DNA of 64,000 bases from contig JBBIIT010000002.1 of the NCBI GenBank assembly GCA_037446355.1, positions 62,001-126,000 on the forward strand, written 5' to 3'. Made by a program: the position numbers and the translations under genes. Position 1 is the first letter of the stretch; every line of letters starts with the position of its first letter. Below the pieces are notes generated by a model. It ran no database searches. It had not been told where the DNA came from and saw only the letters and a list, made by a program, of their open reading frames with translations. The DNA comes from Roseiarcus sp037446355. Lineage in GTDB: Bacteria; Pseudomonadota; Alphaproteobacteria; Rhizobiales; Beijerinckiaceae. Positions 49,264 to 58,195 of the stretch are shown one piece after another.

Positions 49264-50313
49264 ACTCGAACTCATCAGCAGGGCGACGCCGAAAACGAAC
49301 ACGAGCAGCGCTGCCGCGAACTCGAAGCCGCGTGCGATCAGCATCACGCGCGAATCTTCCCCGGCGGCGAGGCGAACCGCGACGTCCTTCGCGAATACCG
49401 CCGCAAAGGCGAGCGCGCCGGTCGTCAGAGCGGTGCCGAGCGACATCGCGAAGGTAGCCGCGACGCCGGCGAAGAACAAATTCTGCGCCAGCGCGAACAC
49501 CAGCACCAGGATCGCACCCGAACAGGGGCGCGATCCCGCTGCGATCACCGTCGCCACCGCGCCGCGCCAGGAGAATCCTTCATCGAGCGCGCTAGGGTCG
49601 GGCGCGTGGGCATGGCCGCATTCGTCGGCGACGATGGCGGCGTCGCCGGGCGCGAACGCTTGGAAATTCGCCGGCGTCAACGTCGCGGCGCCCGGTCGCC
49701 ATGGCGCGCCGGGAAACAGCGCGCCTCCGGCGATGTTGGCGCGCATCGCGAAGAAGCGCCGCAACGCCAGGATCAGGGCGCTACCCTTGCGCCAGACGAG
49801 CCAAAGGCCGATCGCGGCGATGCCCGAGTAACTGGCGACGGCCAGCGCGTCGGCCAGACGATTCATCGCGCCGGAGGTCGCGTTGAAAATAACGGCGGCG
49901 ACGCCGACCAGCGCCACCGCGACGAGACCTTGCAATATCGCGGCGAGAAACGCGAGCCCGACGCCCCGCCTCAACGCGCGATCATTGGCCATCATGTAGG
50001 ACGCGATGACGGCCTTGCCGTGACCTGGTCCCGCTGCGTGAAAGACGCCATAGGCGAAGCCGAGGCCGATTAGACCCCAAAGCGCCGTGGGGTCGCCCGA
50101 AATCGCCTTCAGATGCGCGGACATCATGTGAGTGAGGGCGGATTGCTCGCTCAGCAGCCAGCCCGTTACGCCGCCGCTTGCGCCGCCTCCGCCTTCGCCA
50201 CCGCCGACTGCGAACGGCCGGTTCGTCATGGCGGCGAATGAGGGCGCCACCGTGCAGAGCCATAACATCGAAGCGGGAGCGATCGCGGCGGGGCAGACGG
50301 CTTTCATCTTCAT
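49252..50313 (-). CDS. NicO-family nickel/cobalt transporter
   Basis: 353 residues. Signal-like first helix, a Gly-rich loop, then six to seven membrane helices. The first core helix contains the metal-site motif GVFHAAGPGHGKAV (two His) and the second half has GSRPCSGAILVLVFAL, both characteristic of NicO/RcnA permeases. A His-containing loop (ADECGHAHAPD) lies between the halves. It is coupled by a 4-bp overlap to the DUF1007 gene, a standard partner, which suggests import rather than efflux. Nickel versus cobalt cannot be told. Confidence 0.88.
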   Translation of the reverse strand: MKMKAVCPAAIAPASMLWLCTVAPSFAAMTNRPFAVGGGEGGGGASGGVTGWLLSEQSALTHMMSAHLKAISGDPTALWGLIGLGFAYGVFHAAGPGHGKAVIASYMMANDRALRRGVGLAFLAAILQGLVAVALVGVAAVIFNATSGAMNRLADALAVASYSGIAAIGLWLVWRKGSALILALRRFFAMRANIAGGALFPGAPWRPGAATLTPANFQAFAPGDAAIVADECGHAHAPDPSALDEGFSWRGAVATVIAAGSRPCSGAILVLVFALAQNLFFAGVAATFAMSLGTALTTGALAFAAVFAKDVAVRLAAGEDSRVMLIARGFEFAAALLVFVFGVALLMSSSSGA

Positions 50314-50978
50314 GGGCAGGCAATGATGGCGCGGCTCGCCATCTTGAAGCCGAAATTGGCGCCCGGCGCCAGTCCGCTGAAAAACGATTCGTCGAGCGTC
50401 TTTTTATCGTTGCTGTCGAGCGACTGCGGTTTGGCCAAAGAGACGGAACAACCTGTTGGCGCGGACTTCAGGGTCACGCCGTCCTTGTCGTCATATTCGA
50501 AGTCGATGAAATATTCGGGATCGGCGACGAACAGCGAAGCGAATCGGCCGACCGACGCCGGGGCTTTCAACGGCAGCACGACATGGAAGGCGACGAGGTG
50601 ATCTGGCCGCTCCTCCATCCAATATTCCGTGACTGGCGCGAACTCGGCCGCCTTGCCGTCGAGCTTCAGGGTGGTGAAGTAGCCGATCTGGGCGAGTCCG
50701 CCCGCGTTCTCCTGTGCGAGCGGGGCGAAAGTTTCGCGTTTGACGAGTTCGCCCGGTTTGGCGAGTCCCTGGGTCGCGAAGGACGAATACATCTCGTCGA
50801 ACACCCAATCGTGGACCACCGACATCACCTTGCCGTTAGGATCGAACAAGATTTGGCTGCGCACCGTCACCCAGACATGAGGATGCGCGCTCGCGGGAGA
50901 CGACACTGCGAGCCACGCGCAAACGCCCGCAAGAGCGTTCAAAACTCGACCCTTTAGATCCGAACTTCGAAGGCTCAT
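50310..50978 (-). CDS. DUF1007 family periplasmic protein
   Basis: 222 residues. Signal peptide, with the mature protein starting AHPHVWVTVRSQILFD; the two His right after the cleavage site are typical of DUF1007 and probably bind the metal for the adjacent NicO permease, whose start overlaps its stop (ATGA, 50310-50313). Domain features HDWVFDEMYSSFATQG and YFTTLKLDGK agree. The role as periplasmic metal-binding partner is inferred from consistent gene pairing, not shown. Confidence 0.88.
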   Translation of the reverse strand: MSLRSSDLKGRVLNALAGVCAWLAVSSPASAHPHVWVTVRSQILFDPNGKVMSVVHDWVFDEMYSSFATQGLAKPGELVKRETFAPLAQENAGGLAQIGYFTTLKLDGKAAEFAPVTEYWMEERPDHLVAFHVVLPLKAPASVGRFASLFVADPEYFIDFEYDDKDGVTLKSAPTGCSVSLAKPQSLDSNDKKTLDESFFSGLAPGANFGFKMASRAIIACP

Positions 50979-51103
50979 TGGTTCGGCGCTCCCAAGAGAA
51001 GGCGCTTCGCGGGCGCCGAAACTCCCTGCCGGGCAATAGCGGCGTCAAAGTGGCCGCGGTCAGAGTTCAGCCTTCGTTTAGGTAATCGGCGCAATTTAAT
51101 CGG

Positions 51104-52045
51104 ATGGCGCGTTGCGTTTGGCCATTCGCTTTTGCAGCTTTCATCTTGCTGCCCCTGGCGGGCTGCGGATGGATCGAGCGCGCCGAACGTCCCGCCTGGC
51201 GCTCTCAGGCCGAAAACGTCTGTCTCGCAAAGGGATTGGTCAAATTCTCAGCGTTCGTCGAGCCGCAGCCAGAGATCAGCGGCCCCGGCATTTGCGGGCT
51301 GACGCACCCGTTCAAGGTTTCCGCGCTCGCAGACGGCGCCGTTAGGCTAGACAAATCCGTGACCATCGATTGCCCGATGATTTCGGCGTTGGAAGATTGG
51401 CTCGCCACAAGCGTTCAACCGGCTGCGATGGCGCGATTGGGGTCGCCGATCGTCGGCATCGAGGCCTTCGGGGCCTATAGCTGCCGTTCGATCGACAACA
51501 TGGCGGGCGCGAGACTTTCCGAACATGCGTTCGGCAACGCCTTCGACGTCGCCGGATTCAAGCTCGCGGACGGTCGCGAGATCGTCATCGTGCGCGACTG
51601 GAAGAAGTCGGACACCCAGGAATCCGCTTTCCTCCATGAAGTCCAAGCGGGCGCCTGCGGGCGTTTCACAACTGTGCTCGGTCCTGGCGCCGACGCCTTT
51701 CATTACAACCATTTTCATCTGGACTTAGCTATGCACGGCGCGACCGACTCCGGGCCGCGCCGCTATTGCAAACCGCTGCCCGCCCCCAATCTCTCGCCCC
51801 CGCCGGCACGGCCCGATGGCCTGCCACCGGCCCCCGATGTCGAGGAACCACAGGATGTCGCGCGGCTGCGCGCCGCGCCGCGATTCAGCGCCGGACCGCT
51901 CGCCTTGCACGGCCCGGACGGCGCGCTGCCGCCACCCCTGGAAACCTTCGCGGACAAGCCTGCGCCGCCTCTGCTGCCTGAGGAATGGCGAGCCGAGGTC
52001 GATAATCGGCCGACATCCTCGGTCACAGTTTCGCAGGACGATTAG
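51104..52045 (+). CDS. extensin-like lipoprotein
   Basis: 313 residues. Lipobox LPLAGC at the end of the signal peptide predicts lipid attachment at Cys21. The extensin-like domain (about 40-225) has conserved Cys pairs, RLSEHAFGNAFDVAGF and FHYNHFHLD, a His/Asp zinc-site pattern shared with D,D-peptidase-like folds, so a cell-wall role is likely. The C-terminal ~90 residues are Pro-rich and probably disordered. Bordered by short gaps and by DUF1491, convergent, 16 bp away. Confidence 0.88.
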   Translation: MARCVWPFAFAAFILLPLAGCGWIERAERPAWRSQAENVCLAKGLVKFSAFVEPQPEISGPGICGLTHPFKVSALADGAVRLDKSVTIDCPMISALEDWLATSVQPAAMARLGSPIVGIEAFGAYSCRSIDNMAGARLSEHAFGNAFDVAGFKLADGREIVIVRDWKKSDTQESAFLHEVQAGACGRFTTVLGPGADAFHYNHFHLDLAMHGATDSGPRRYCKPLPAPNLSPPPARPDGLPPAPDVEEPQDVARLRAAPRFSAGPLALHGPDGALPPPLETFADKPAPPLLPEEWRAEVDNRPTSSVTVSQDD

Positions 52046-52061
52046 GCGGACTGCCGCGAGT

Positions 52062-52412
52062 TTACCCTTCCTCGACGAGGTCAAGTCCGTGTATGCCGTC
52101 GCGGCTCTCGACCTCAATAACAAAGGCGTCGGGATCGGCGGTTAGCGCCTTGCCAAGGCGGGTCTCGGCGTCCGCGTTCCCGATCCATTCTGCGTTATGG
52201 GCGCGAAACCAGCGCCGCTCACCTGCCAATTTTTCATCCGAAGGCCCCGGGGCGAACAGTGCGAGTTGTCCGTTCAGGCGATCGACCAGCACGTAGATCG
52301 CGCCAGCTTCGGCCGCGCCGCGCCTGCGCAACACGGCGGGCCGGCCTTGGACCGTGCTGCGGCGCAAGTACGCCGCGACCCAGATGTCGGATCGGAGCCG
52401 CGCGGAAATCAG
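52062..52412 (-). CDS. DUF1491 family protein, non-ATG start
   Basis: About 116 residues. The conserved N-terminus of the family (LRSDIWVAAYLRR) is encoded up to 52400, but the frame has no ATG, GTG or TTG before it; CTG at 52412 or ATT at 52409 are the only close candidates, overlapping the stop of the upstream gene. The TTG at 52367 would delete this conserved part. The rest (RRRGAAEAGAIYVLVDRLNG) fits DUF1491. Function unknown. It ends a three-gene set with a kinase and a membrane protein. Confidence 0.8.
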   Translation of the reverse strand: MISARLRSDIWVAAYLRRSTVQGRPAVLRRRGAAEAGAIYVLVDRLNGQLALFAPGPSDEKLAGERRWFRAHNAEWIGNADAETRLGKALTADPDAFVIEVESRDGIHGLDLVEEG

Positions 52413-53008
52413 CGCGCCGCCTGCGAGGACGCGGCGGCGGCAATCTGTTTGACCAAACGCGGCGTGATTTCGGTTGAGACAGGCAGACCGTGCGATTTCT
52501 CGAAATCTCGTAACGCCACGAGGAATTCCGACCCCGAACCGCCTGATTTCAACGCGTAGCCGAGGCGAATGAGCCCGGCTTGCGCCGCAACGGTCAATTT
52601 TTGCGCTTCTTTGCTAGCGCCGCCGCGCAGGATATCCGCGATCGGATCGGAGGCGCGAGGCGCCGCAGTTGTGCCGGCGCCGAGGCCGATTGGGCGCGCC
52701 GGCGGCGGCGGCGCCTCAGTGAGCGCAGGAATAGGCGCTTGCGCCGCCGGCTTGGAAGCGACGTTCGGTGTCGGGGCCGAGACGGTCCCGAAAATCGGCG
52801 CGGGGTGGCGCTCATGTTGGAAAACGAGCGCATTGACGACGATACCAGTCATCGTAGCGGCCAGCGCGGCGCTTGCGTAGCCGCTAGCGCGCCTCGGCAA
52901 GACACAGCGCAGCAGCGCCCAGGCGGTGGCGACTCCGAGCTTTCCCCCACGTCCGGCGGGGCGCGACAAAACTGAATCATAGCGCATTCGCGCCAGCGCC
53001 TCAGGCAA
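52409..53008 (-). CDS. membrane-anchored peptidoglycan-binding-like protein
   Basis: 199 residues: one membrane helix (about 43-62), an Ala/Pro-rich linker (about 70-125) and a C-terminal helical module (about 140-195, LIRLGYALKSGGSGSEFLVALRDFEKSHGLP) that looks like a peptidoglycan-binding domain. The helix-linker layout puts the module in the periplasm. It overlaps the kinase gene by 8 bp upstream and DUF1491 downstream, so the three are cotranslated. Role unknown; a link between wall sensing and the kinase is possible. Confidence 0.75.
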   Translation of the reverse strand: MPEALARMRYDSVLSRPAGRGGKLGVATAWALLRCVLPRRASGYASAALAATMTGIVVNALVFQHERHPAPIFGTVSAPTPNVASKPAAQAPIPALTEAPPPPARPIGLGAGTTAAPRASDPIADILRGGASKEAQKLTVAAQAGLIRLGYALKSGGSGSEFLVALRDFEKSHGLPVSTEITPRLVKQIAAAASSQAAR

Positions 53009-54515
53009 TCTTCTTCTCCTGTCCCGGAAGGGATTGCGGCGTCGCCCCCGGGCCGCGCAGCGTAGCGAAAGTCTCCAGACGCGGCGCGCCGACGCTCGCC
53101 GGCTTTATATCGCGGCAATCGCGCGGCAGGATTACGGTCACGCGCGTGCCGATGCCCGGCTCGCTTTCCAGAAGCAGCGTTCCGCCGTGCAATCCGACGA
53201 GTCCGCGCACCAGCGACAAGCCGAGGCCCGCGCCTTCGAAACTGCGGTCATAGCTCGAACGCACTTGATAGAACGGATCGCCCAGCCGCGGAAGATCCTT
53301 GGCGGCGATGCCGATGCCGGTGTCCGCGACGGTTATCCGGATCGAAGCCCCGTCGGCGTCGGCGCCGACAACGACCCGCCCGTCCGGCGGCGTGAACTTC
53401 ACGGCGTTGGCCATCAGATTCAGGAGAATCTGCCGACATGCCCTCTTGTCGGCGACAAGTTCACCGACGCCGGTTGGCGGCGTCTGCGAAAGGGAGATCC
53501 GGCCGGCTTCCGCCTTTAGGCGGAGCATGTCGCAGCAATCCTTGAGCAAAGGCTCCAATTCGAACGGCTCGGGCAGGATTTCGAACTTGCCCGCTTCGAT
53601 CCTCGAGGTGTCGAGGACGAGATTGACTACGGAGAGCAGATGCTCGGCGGACGAGTGGATAATGTTGGCGTATTCCGTTATGCGCGCCGGTTCGGTGGGC
53701 GCGAGCTCCGGATTGCCGAGGATTTCGGAGAAGCCTAGAATTGCGTTCAGCGGCGTGCGCAGTTCATGGCTCACATTGGCGAGCAGCCGATCCTTCATCG
53801 AAACGGCGATTCCGGCCTCGGCGCGCGCGATCTCGAGCCGTTGTTCGATGTCCTTCAGCTCCGTAACGTTTCGCGTGATCGAAACCAGCGCAGTGGCGTC
53901 CGCCGCGCCTTCGCCCGAATCGAGAACCGGCAATTTGCGAACGCGCACTTCGGCCCAGGCGAACCTCGGTTCCCCGCCGCCCGCAATAGCCCCGTCGCAG
54001 CGTAGGCGAACGACCGTCGTCGTCGCCTCTTCGCGATAAGTGGCTTGGCTGATCGCCTGGAGGTAGGCCGGCCGGTCAAGGACGTGCAGCCGGTTGAAAA
54101 ATCCGCCACCCAGCAGTTCGGTCGAGGCGACTTCGAAAAGACGAAGCGCGTCCTCGCTCGCAGTTAGAACCTGGCCATCGCCATCATGGTGCATAACCAG
54201 CACGCCAGCGGCCTCCGACAGCGCGCGATAACGAATGGAGCTGGCGGCGGCGACTTCTCTGCGCGCTTTGCGATCCTTGTGCACGCCGTAAAGAAGGAAA
54301 GCCCCGGCGGCGGCGAATAGAGCGGCGACCGTAGCCAGAGTTCGCGCCTCGAGGTCGATTGTCAGTAGCCCTAGCGATCGCGCCAAAGTGAACACGATCC
54401 AGACCAACGCGGGCGGCGCGAAGCCAACCAGCAGCGCCAACGCCGAAAACGGCGCCTTTTCCTTTCGGCCCGCCGACTCGGTCGGTTGGCGTTGCGATGC
54501 GATCATGGCGGACAT
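53001..54515 (-). CDS. membrane sensor histidine kinase with PAS domain
   Basis: About 504 residues from ATG 54515 (54506 is equally possible). Two membrane helices (about 25-50 and 60-80), a PAS domain (about 90-215), DHp with phospho-acceptor His in NVSHELRTPLNAILGFSEI, and an ATPase domain with NLMANAVKFTPP, VADTGIGI and GAGLGLSLVRGLVGLHGG. No response regulator gene is adjacent, so it is an orphan. It heads the set with the peptidoglycan-binding-like protein and DUF1491. The input signal is unknown. Confidence 0.85.
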   Translation of the reverse strand: MSAMIASQRQPTESAGRKEKAPFSALALLVGFAPPALVWIVFTLARSLGLLTIDLEARTLATVAALFAAAGAFLLYGVHKDRKARREVAAASSIRYRALSEAAGVLVMHHDGDGQVLTASEDALRLFEVASTELLGGGFFNRLHVLDRPAYLQAISQATYREEATTTVVRLRCDGAIAGGGEPRFAWAEVRVRKLPVLDSGEGAADATALVSITRNVTELKDIEQRLEIARAEAGIAVSMKDRLLANVSHELRTPLNAILGFSEILGNPELAPTEPARITEYANIIHSSAEHLLSVVNLVLDTSRIEAGKFEILPEPFELEPLLKDCCDMLRLKAEAGRISLSQTPPTGVGELVADKRACRQILLNLMANAVKFTPPDGRVVVGADADGASIRITVADTGIGIAAKDLPRLGDPFYQVRSSYDRSFEGAGLGLSLVRGLVGLHGGTLLLESEPGIGTRVTVILPRDCRDIKPASVGAPRLETFATLRGPGATPQSLPGQEKKIA

Positions 54516-54853
54516 CGTCCGGGCCACCGAGCGCCTGTGCTTTTTAACAGCGAAAACCAATTCGAAGCTCCACGACCCCTCGGGTCGATTCCTGGCTGCG
54601 ACGATCCCAGTCCGGTCTTAAGGTTAGGCTAAGAATTTCGACCTTGCCCCGTAGGGGTGGGAAATCGCGGCGAGGGAAAAGCGTTGATTCGCGTTATGGT
54701 TGATAAATGGTTCGTCGGTGTCGCGCACATTGCCTCAACCAGAGCTGAATTCGATCACTCCAATTCGCTCGATGTTTTCGACCGCACCTTCAGCCGTATC
54801 GATTAAGTTCGAAACGGCCGCGCCTGACGGCGGCGCGCGACGGAACTGCGAAC
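54516..54853. other. 338-bp intergenic gap with one imperfect CtrA-like motif
   Basis: Shared upstream region of the divergent kinase and DUF5330 genes. No gene-like frame fits. It contains TTAA-N7-CTAA (54618-54632), one base off the CtrA consensus, about 100 bp before the kinase start. Nothing else stands out. Confidence 0.4.
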
Positions 54854-55204
54854 ATGGGCTTCCTAGGGAAATCGGTGTTTTGGCTCGGACTCGTCTATTC
54901 CGCGATGCCATTCGATGCGCCCAAGGCAAGACTCGATCTGACCAGACTCGAATCTTCGATCTGCGCCGAAGTCGGCGCCGGTCAAAATTCGGCCCCGAGC
55001 GCCTACCGAGCCGCCCTTGTCACCGGCTGCGCCGCCTCGTTCGCTGCGGCGCCACGCAATCCGACGCCGGTCGCCGTTCCGCCTCCCGCGCGCGCCGTGA
55101 CGACGCGCGGCGGTTCGGCGTACACGCTGAGCCGGGCCGACAAACTGCCGCCCTGGCTTGGCGTCGCGAGCGCCGAGCGCAAGAAGCGGCGAACGTCGAG
55201 CTAG
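54854..55204 (+). CDS. DUF5330-like small membrane protein
   Basis: 116 residues. N-terminal membrane helix or uncleaved signal (MGFLGKSVFWLGLVYSAMPF), then a soluble region with two Cys (SSICAEVGAG, VTGCAASF) and an Ala/Pro-rich C-terminus. The start and the position just upstream of sufE match DUF5330 proteins of rhizobia. Function unknown. 38 bp before sufE, same strand. Confidence 0.7.
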   Translation: MGFLGKSVFWLGLVYSAMPFDAPKARLDLTRLESSICAEVGAGQNSAPSAYRAALVTGCAASFAAAPRNPTPVAVPPPARAVTTRGGSAYTLSRADKLPPWLGVASAERKKRRTSS

Positions 55205-55242
55205 CGGCGACCTCCCGCCAGGGGCTATAAGCGTCTATCGCA

Positions 55243-55680
55243 TTGCCCGAGAGAAGTACGCTGACCGACATTGCCTCCATTCGCGACGACTTCGCGCTGC
55301 TGCCGGACTGGGAGGACCGTTATCGCTACGTCATCGAACTCGGTCGCACCCTCGAGCCGCTCGCCCAAGCCGAACACGACGACGTCCACAAGGTGCGCGG
55401 CTGCGTCAGCCAGGTCTGGATCGTCGCGGCGAGCGGCGCGAACGCGAAGGGCGAGCCGATTTTACATTTTCGCGGCGACAGCGATTCGCATCTCGTGCGT
55501 GGCCTCGTCGCGATTGCGATCGCGCTCTTTTCCGATCGCACGCCGGGTGAGATTCTCAACGAGAATCCGATGGCGACCTTCCGCGAACTTGGCCTCGAAC
55601 AGCATCTCACGCCGCAGCGCTCCAACGGCGTGAGGGCGATGATCGAGCGCATCCGAGCGGACGCGCGCGCCGCGAACTGA
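55243..55680 (+). CDS. sufE: cysteine desulfuration protein SufE
   Basis: Accepts persulfide sulfur from a cysteine desulfurase for iron-sulfur cluster assembly. 145 residues. The active Cys is in KVRGCVSQVWIV; the N-terminal DDFALLPDWEDRYRYVIELGR and C-terminal NPMATFRELGLEQHLTPQRSNG are diagnostic. Start is TTG at 55243; no ATG occurs before the conserved region. The SUF machinery itself is not in this window. Confidence 0.93.
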   Translation: MPERSTLTDIASIRDDFALLPDWEDRYRYVIELGRTLEPLAQAEHDDVHKVRGCVSQVWIVAASGANAKGEPILHFRGDSDSHLVRGLVAIAIALFSDRTPGEILNENPMATFRELGLEQHLTPQRSNGVRAMIERIRADARAAN

Positions 55681-55689
55681 AGCGCCGCC

Positions 55690-56691
55690 TCACCAAATCT
55701 TGCTGACTTTGTATCCCGCGGCGCGCGCGAGTTCGACGAGGCCGTTGCGGCCGGAAAGATGCAAGGCTCCGACAGCGATGAAGGCGCCGCCCTGCTCGAG
55801 CAGCGGAGAGGCGCGGCGCAACATGAGCTCATTGCGCCCGACCAGAAGCAGGCGCGTGAACTCCATCTCGGCTTTTCGGTCGTCGACGGTCAATTCGGGA
55901 ATTGCGTCAAGGAGCGCAATGGCGAATGCCGGGCGCTTCTGCAAATAGAGACTGAGCAAGGTGGCATAGCCGTCGTCGTTGATCTGCGGCAAGCGGGCGC
56001 CGGCGCGCAGCAGTTTGGCCGCTAGATCGTTCGGCGTCGTCGAAAGCGTCTTGAGCTGCTCGTCGACGCTTTCGAGCGCGACTATGGGAAGATGGCGCGC
56101 CTTGCCGGTCTCGGCGATCAGTTGATCGACTTCAGGCAGGCCTTCTCGCGCCCCCTCGGCTTCGCAGGCCGGCAGCGCCGTCGCCACCGCCAGGAACCAG
56201 AGTTTCAGATGATGCGCCATCGTGCCCGGCAATCCGTGGGCCGCCACGAACGCCTCGACCGCGCCGATCTCGGGAGCGGGGATCGCTTCGGCAATCGTGT
56301 CGGCGTTCGGCGAAAGCGCCGCGCGCAACATGCCCGCGCTGAGATCGACTTGTTCGGACGCGTCGAAAGGGCCGCCGAGTTCGGTCGCCACCGCCTTGGC
56401 GTCCTCGATATATGTGGCCGCGGCGCGCGCGAGCGCGACCGCCGTCGGCTGTGTCGAGTGAATTGTGCCGTAGAAATAGGAAGGCGCTAGTCCCTCTTTC
56501 TCGATCTTCCAGAGCAGTCCGTCGCCGTCGGTCAATTCGTCGGCGTGCGCGGCGAGATCGGGCTTGATTTCGGCGCTCCGCGAGAGATCGCGCCCCTTGC
56601 AGACAGGCGTCTCGTCGGCGCGCGCCGGGGCGAGCGCGAGCGCGCAGAACACGAGGAGAAGCGCCGGCCAACGCGTCATTTTGTGATTCAC
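55690..56691 (-). CDS. TraB/GumN family protein, exported
   Basis: 333 residues. Signal peptide, then the TraB/GumN fold of Tiki-like metalloproteases: GLAPSYFYGTIHSTQP near the N-terminus carries the conserved GxxH, and the C-terminal FIAVGALHLSGRNGLVELARAAGY carries the second GxxH and a downstream Arg. These pairs of His are the proposed metal ligands. Start GTG at 56691 overlaps the coaA stop; ATG at 56679 is an alternative. Substrate unknown. Confidence 0.85.
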   Translation of the reverse strand: MNHKMTRWPALLLVFCALALAPARADETPVCKGRDLSRSAEIKPDLAAHADELTDGDGLLWKIEKEGLAPSYFYGTIHSTQPTAVALARAAATYIEDAKAVATELGGPFDASEQVDLSAGMLRAALSPNADTIAEAIPAPEIGAVEAFVAAHGLPGTMAHHLKLWFLAVATALPACEAEGAREGLPEVDQLIAETGKARHLPIVALESVDEQLKTLSTTPNDLAAKLLRAGARLPQINDDGYATLLSLYLQKRPAFAIALLDAIPELTVDDRKAEMEFTRLLLVGRNELMLRRASPLLEQGGAFIAVGALHLSGRNGLVELARAAGYKVSKIW

Positions 56692-57653
56692 AACTTTCGC
56701 AGCGAGACCTGTTCGATGCGGTGGCTCGCACCCTTGATGAGGCGCAAGCTCGCCCGCGGGCGAGTCGGCAAAATATTTTCGCGCAGATTCACGAGATTGA
56801 TGCGCCGCCAGATGTCCCGGGCGGTCGCGACGGCCTCATCGTCGCCGAGATCGGCGAATTTGCGAAAGAAACTTTTGGGGTCGCGGAACGCGGTGTCGCG
56901 CAGGCGCATGAAACGCTCGATATACCATTTCTCCAGCAGTTCCTCGCTTGCGTCCAGAAACACCGAGAAATCGAAGAAATCGGAGACGAACGGAACTTCC
57001 CTGCCTTCGCGCGAAAGCCGGTTCGGCAACAATACGTTGAGCCCCTCGACGATCAGGATGTCGGGTCGATCGACGACGACCCGCTCGCCCGGCACGACGT
57101 CATAGACAAGATGAGAATAGACCGGCGCCATGACGTTACGCTCGCCCGCCTTCACCGCCGCGAGGAAACGGATAAGCGCCGTTCCGTCGTAGCTTTCGGG
57201 AAAACCCTTGCGTTCCATAATGCCGTCGAGGTTCAGCTTGGCGTTGGGATGCAGGAACCCGTCGGTGGTGACGAGCTGCACCTTCGGCGTGTTCGGCCAG
57301 CGCGAAAGCATCGCTTGCAACACGCGCGCGGTGGTGGATTTTCCGACAGCGACGGAGCCGGCGACGCCGATGATATAGGGTACCTTGCCGTCGACCGCGC
57401 CGAGGAAACGCTGCGTCGCTTTGAACAGCCCTTGCGTCGCGGCGACATAGAGTGCGAGCAGGCGCGAAAGCGGCAAATAGATTGCGATTACCTCGTCGAT
57501 CGAAATCGGATCGTGATTCGATTGCAGCTTGCGCAGATCGTCGATCGTCAGCGTCAGTTCGGTGTCGGCGCGCAGTGTCGCCCACTCGTCGCGCGTGAAA
57601 TGACGATAGGGCGACGCGAGATCGGACAGCATCGGCTCGCCGGTTTCAGGCAT
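56688..57653 (-). CDS. coaA: pantothenate kinase, type I
   Basis: First and rate-setting step of CoA synthesis. 321 residues. P-loop GVAGSVAVGKSTTARVL, the CoA-feedback and substrate region VTTDGFLHPNAKL, YSHLVYDVVPGE, and IVEGLNVLLP are all present, matching prokaryotic type I CoaA. GGAG lies just before the start ATG. Downstream TraB-like gene overlaps by 4 bp. hisE lies 42 bp upstream, a conserved rhizobial linkage (hisE-coaA). Confidence 0.95.
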   Translation of the reverse strand: MPETGEPMLSDLASPYRHFTRDEWATLRADTELTLTIDDLRKLQSNHDPISIDEVIAIYLPLSRLLALYVAATQGLFKATQRFLGAVDGKVPYIIGVAGSVAVGKSTTARVLQAMLSRWPNTPKVQLVTTDGFLHPNAKLNLDGIMERKGFPESYDGTALIRFLAAVKAGERNVMAPVYSHLVYDVVPGERVVVDRPDILIVEGLNVLLPNRLSREGREVPFVSDFFDFSVFLDASEELLEKWYIERFMRLRDTAFRDPKSFFRKFADLGDDEAVATARDIWRRINLVNLRENILPTRPRASLRLIKGASHRIEQVSLRKL

Positions 57654-57695
57654 TGCAAGCTCCGACGAAAGTCACGAACGAGAGGGCGTTTGGAC

Positions 57696-58010
57696 TCATG
57701 CGCGGCGCGAGGCCTTTTCCTGATGTCCGCTCCGCGCCGTGCGGCGTTCGAGCTCGATCATGACTTGGGCCAGGGTCACGTTGCGCGCGCGCAGCATCAC
57801 CAGCAAATGATAGAGGACGTCGGCGGCTTCGGCGGTGAGCGCGACATCGTCCTGCGCGGAAGCGGCGATGACCGCCTCGACCGCCTCTTCGCCGAATTTT
57901 TTCGCACAATGGATCGCGCCCTTGTCAAGCAGGCTTCGGGTGTAGGATTGCTCCGCGCTCGCCTCGGCGCGCCGGGCGATCGAGCGGGAAAGATCGTCGA
58001 GCGAAAACAC
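57696..58010 (-). CDS. hisE: phosphoribosyl-ATP pyrophosphatase
   Basis: Second step of histidine synthesis. 104 residues. Start is GTG at 58010, placed by an excellent GGGAGG six bases upstream; the frame continues to 58103 but without similarity. MazG-like fold motifs: SYTRSLLDKGAIHCAKKFGEEAVEAVIAA (in part, KKFGEEAVE) and EAADVLYHLLVMLRARN, holding the metal-binding Glu/Asp residues. Divergent from hemN over 185 bp. Confidence 0.93.
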   Translation of the reverse strand: MFSLDDLSRSIARRAEASAEQSYTRSLLDKGAIHCAKKFGEEAVEAVIAASAQDDVALTAEAADVLYHLLVMLRARNVTLAQVMIELERRTARSGHQEKASRRA

Positions 58011-58148
58011 AGGAACCCTCCCGATGGACGGCCTTCGCGCCGCGCTCCTATTGTGACGGCCAATCCGTCTAATGTCGAGAAACCCCGATTGGCGCGCGCT
58101 CATCGCTACGGGCGCCGCGGGGTCGGCGACAACGGAGATCGGCTCAGT

Positions 58149-58162
58149 TTGACGAATATCAA
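58149..58162. promoter_or_regulatory. FNR/FixK-type anaerobox upstream of hemN
   Basis: TTGACGAATATCAA matches TTGA-N6-TCAA exactly and is one base from TTGAT-N4-ATCAA. It is 33 bp before the hemN start, a usual activator distance from a start codon only if the leader is very short. Low-oxygen induction of hemN by FnrL/FixK is established in alphaproteobacteria; its use here is inferred. Confidence 0.6.
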
Positions 58163-58195
58163 GGCTGCGGCGGCGCCTCCAAGCATGATTGCTCG

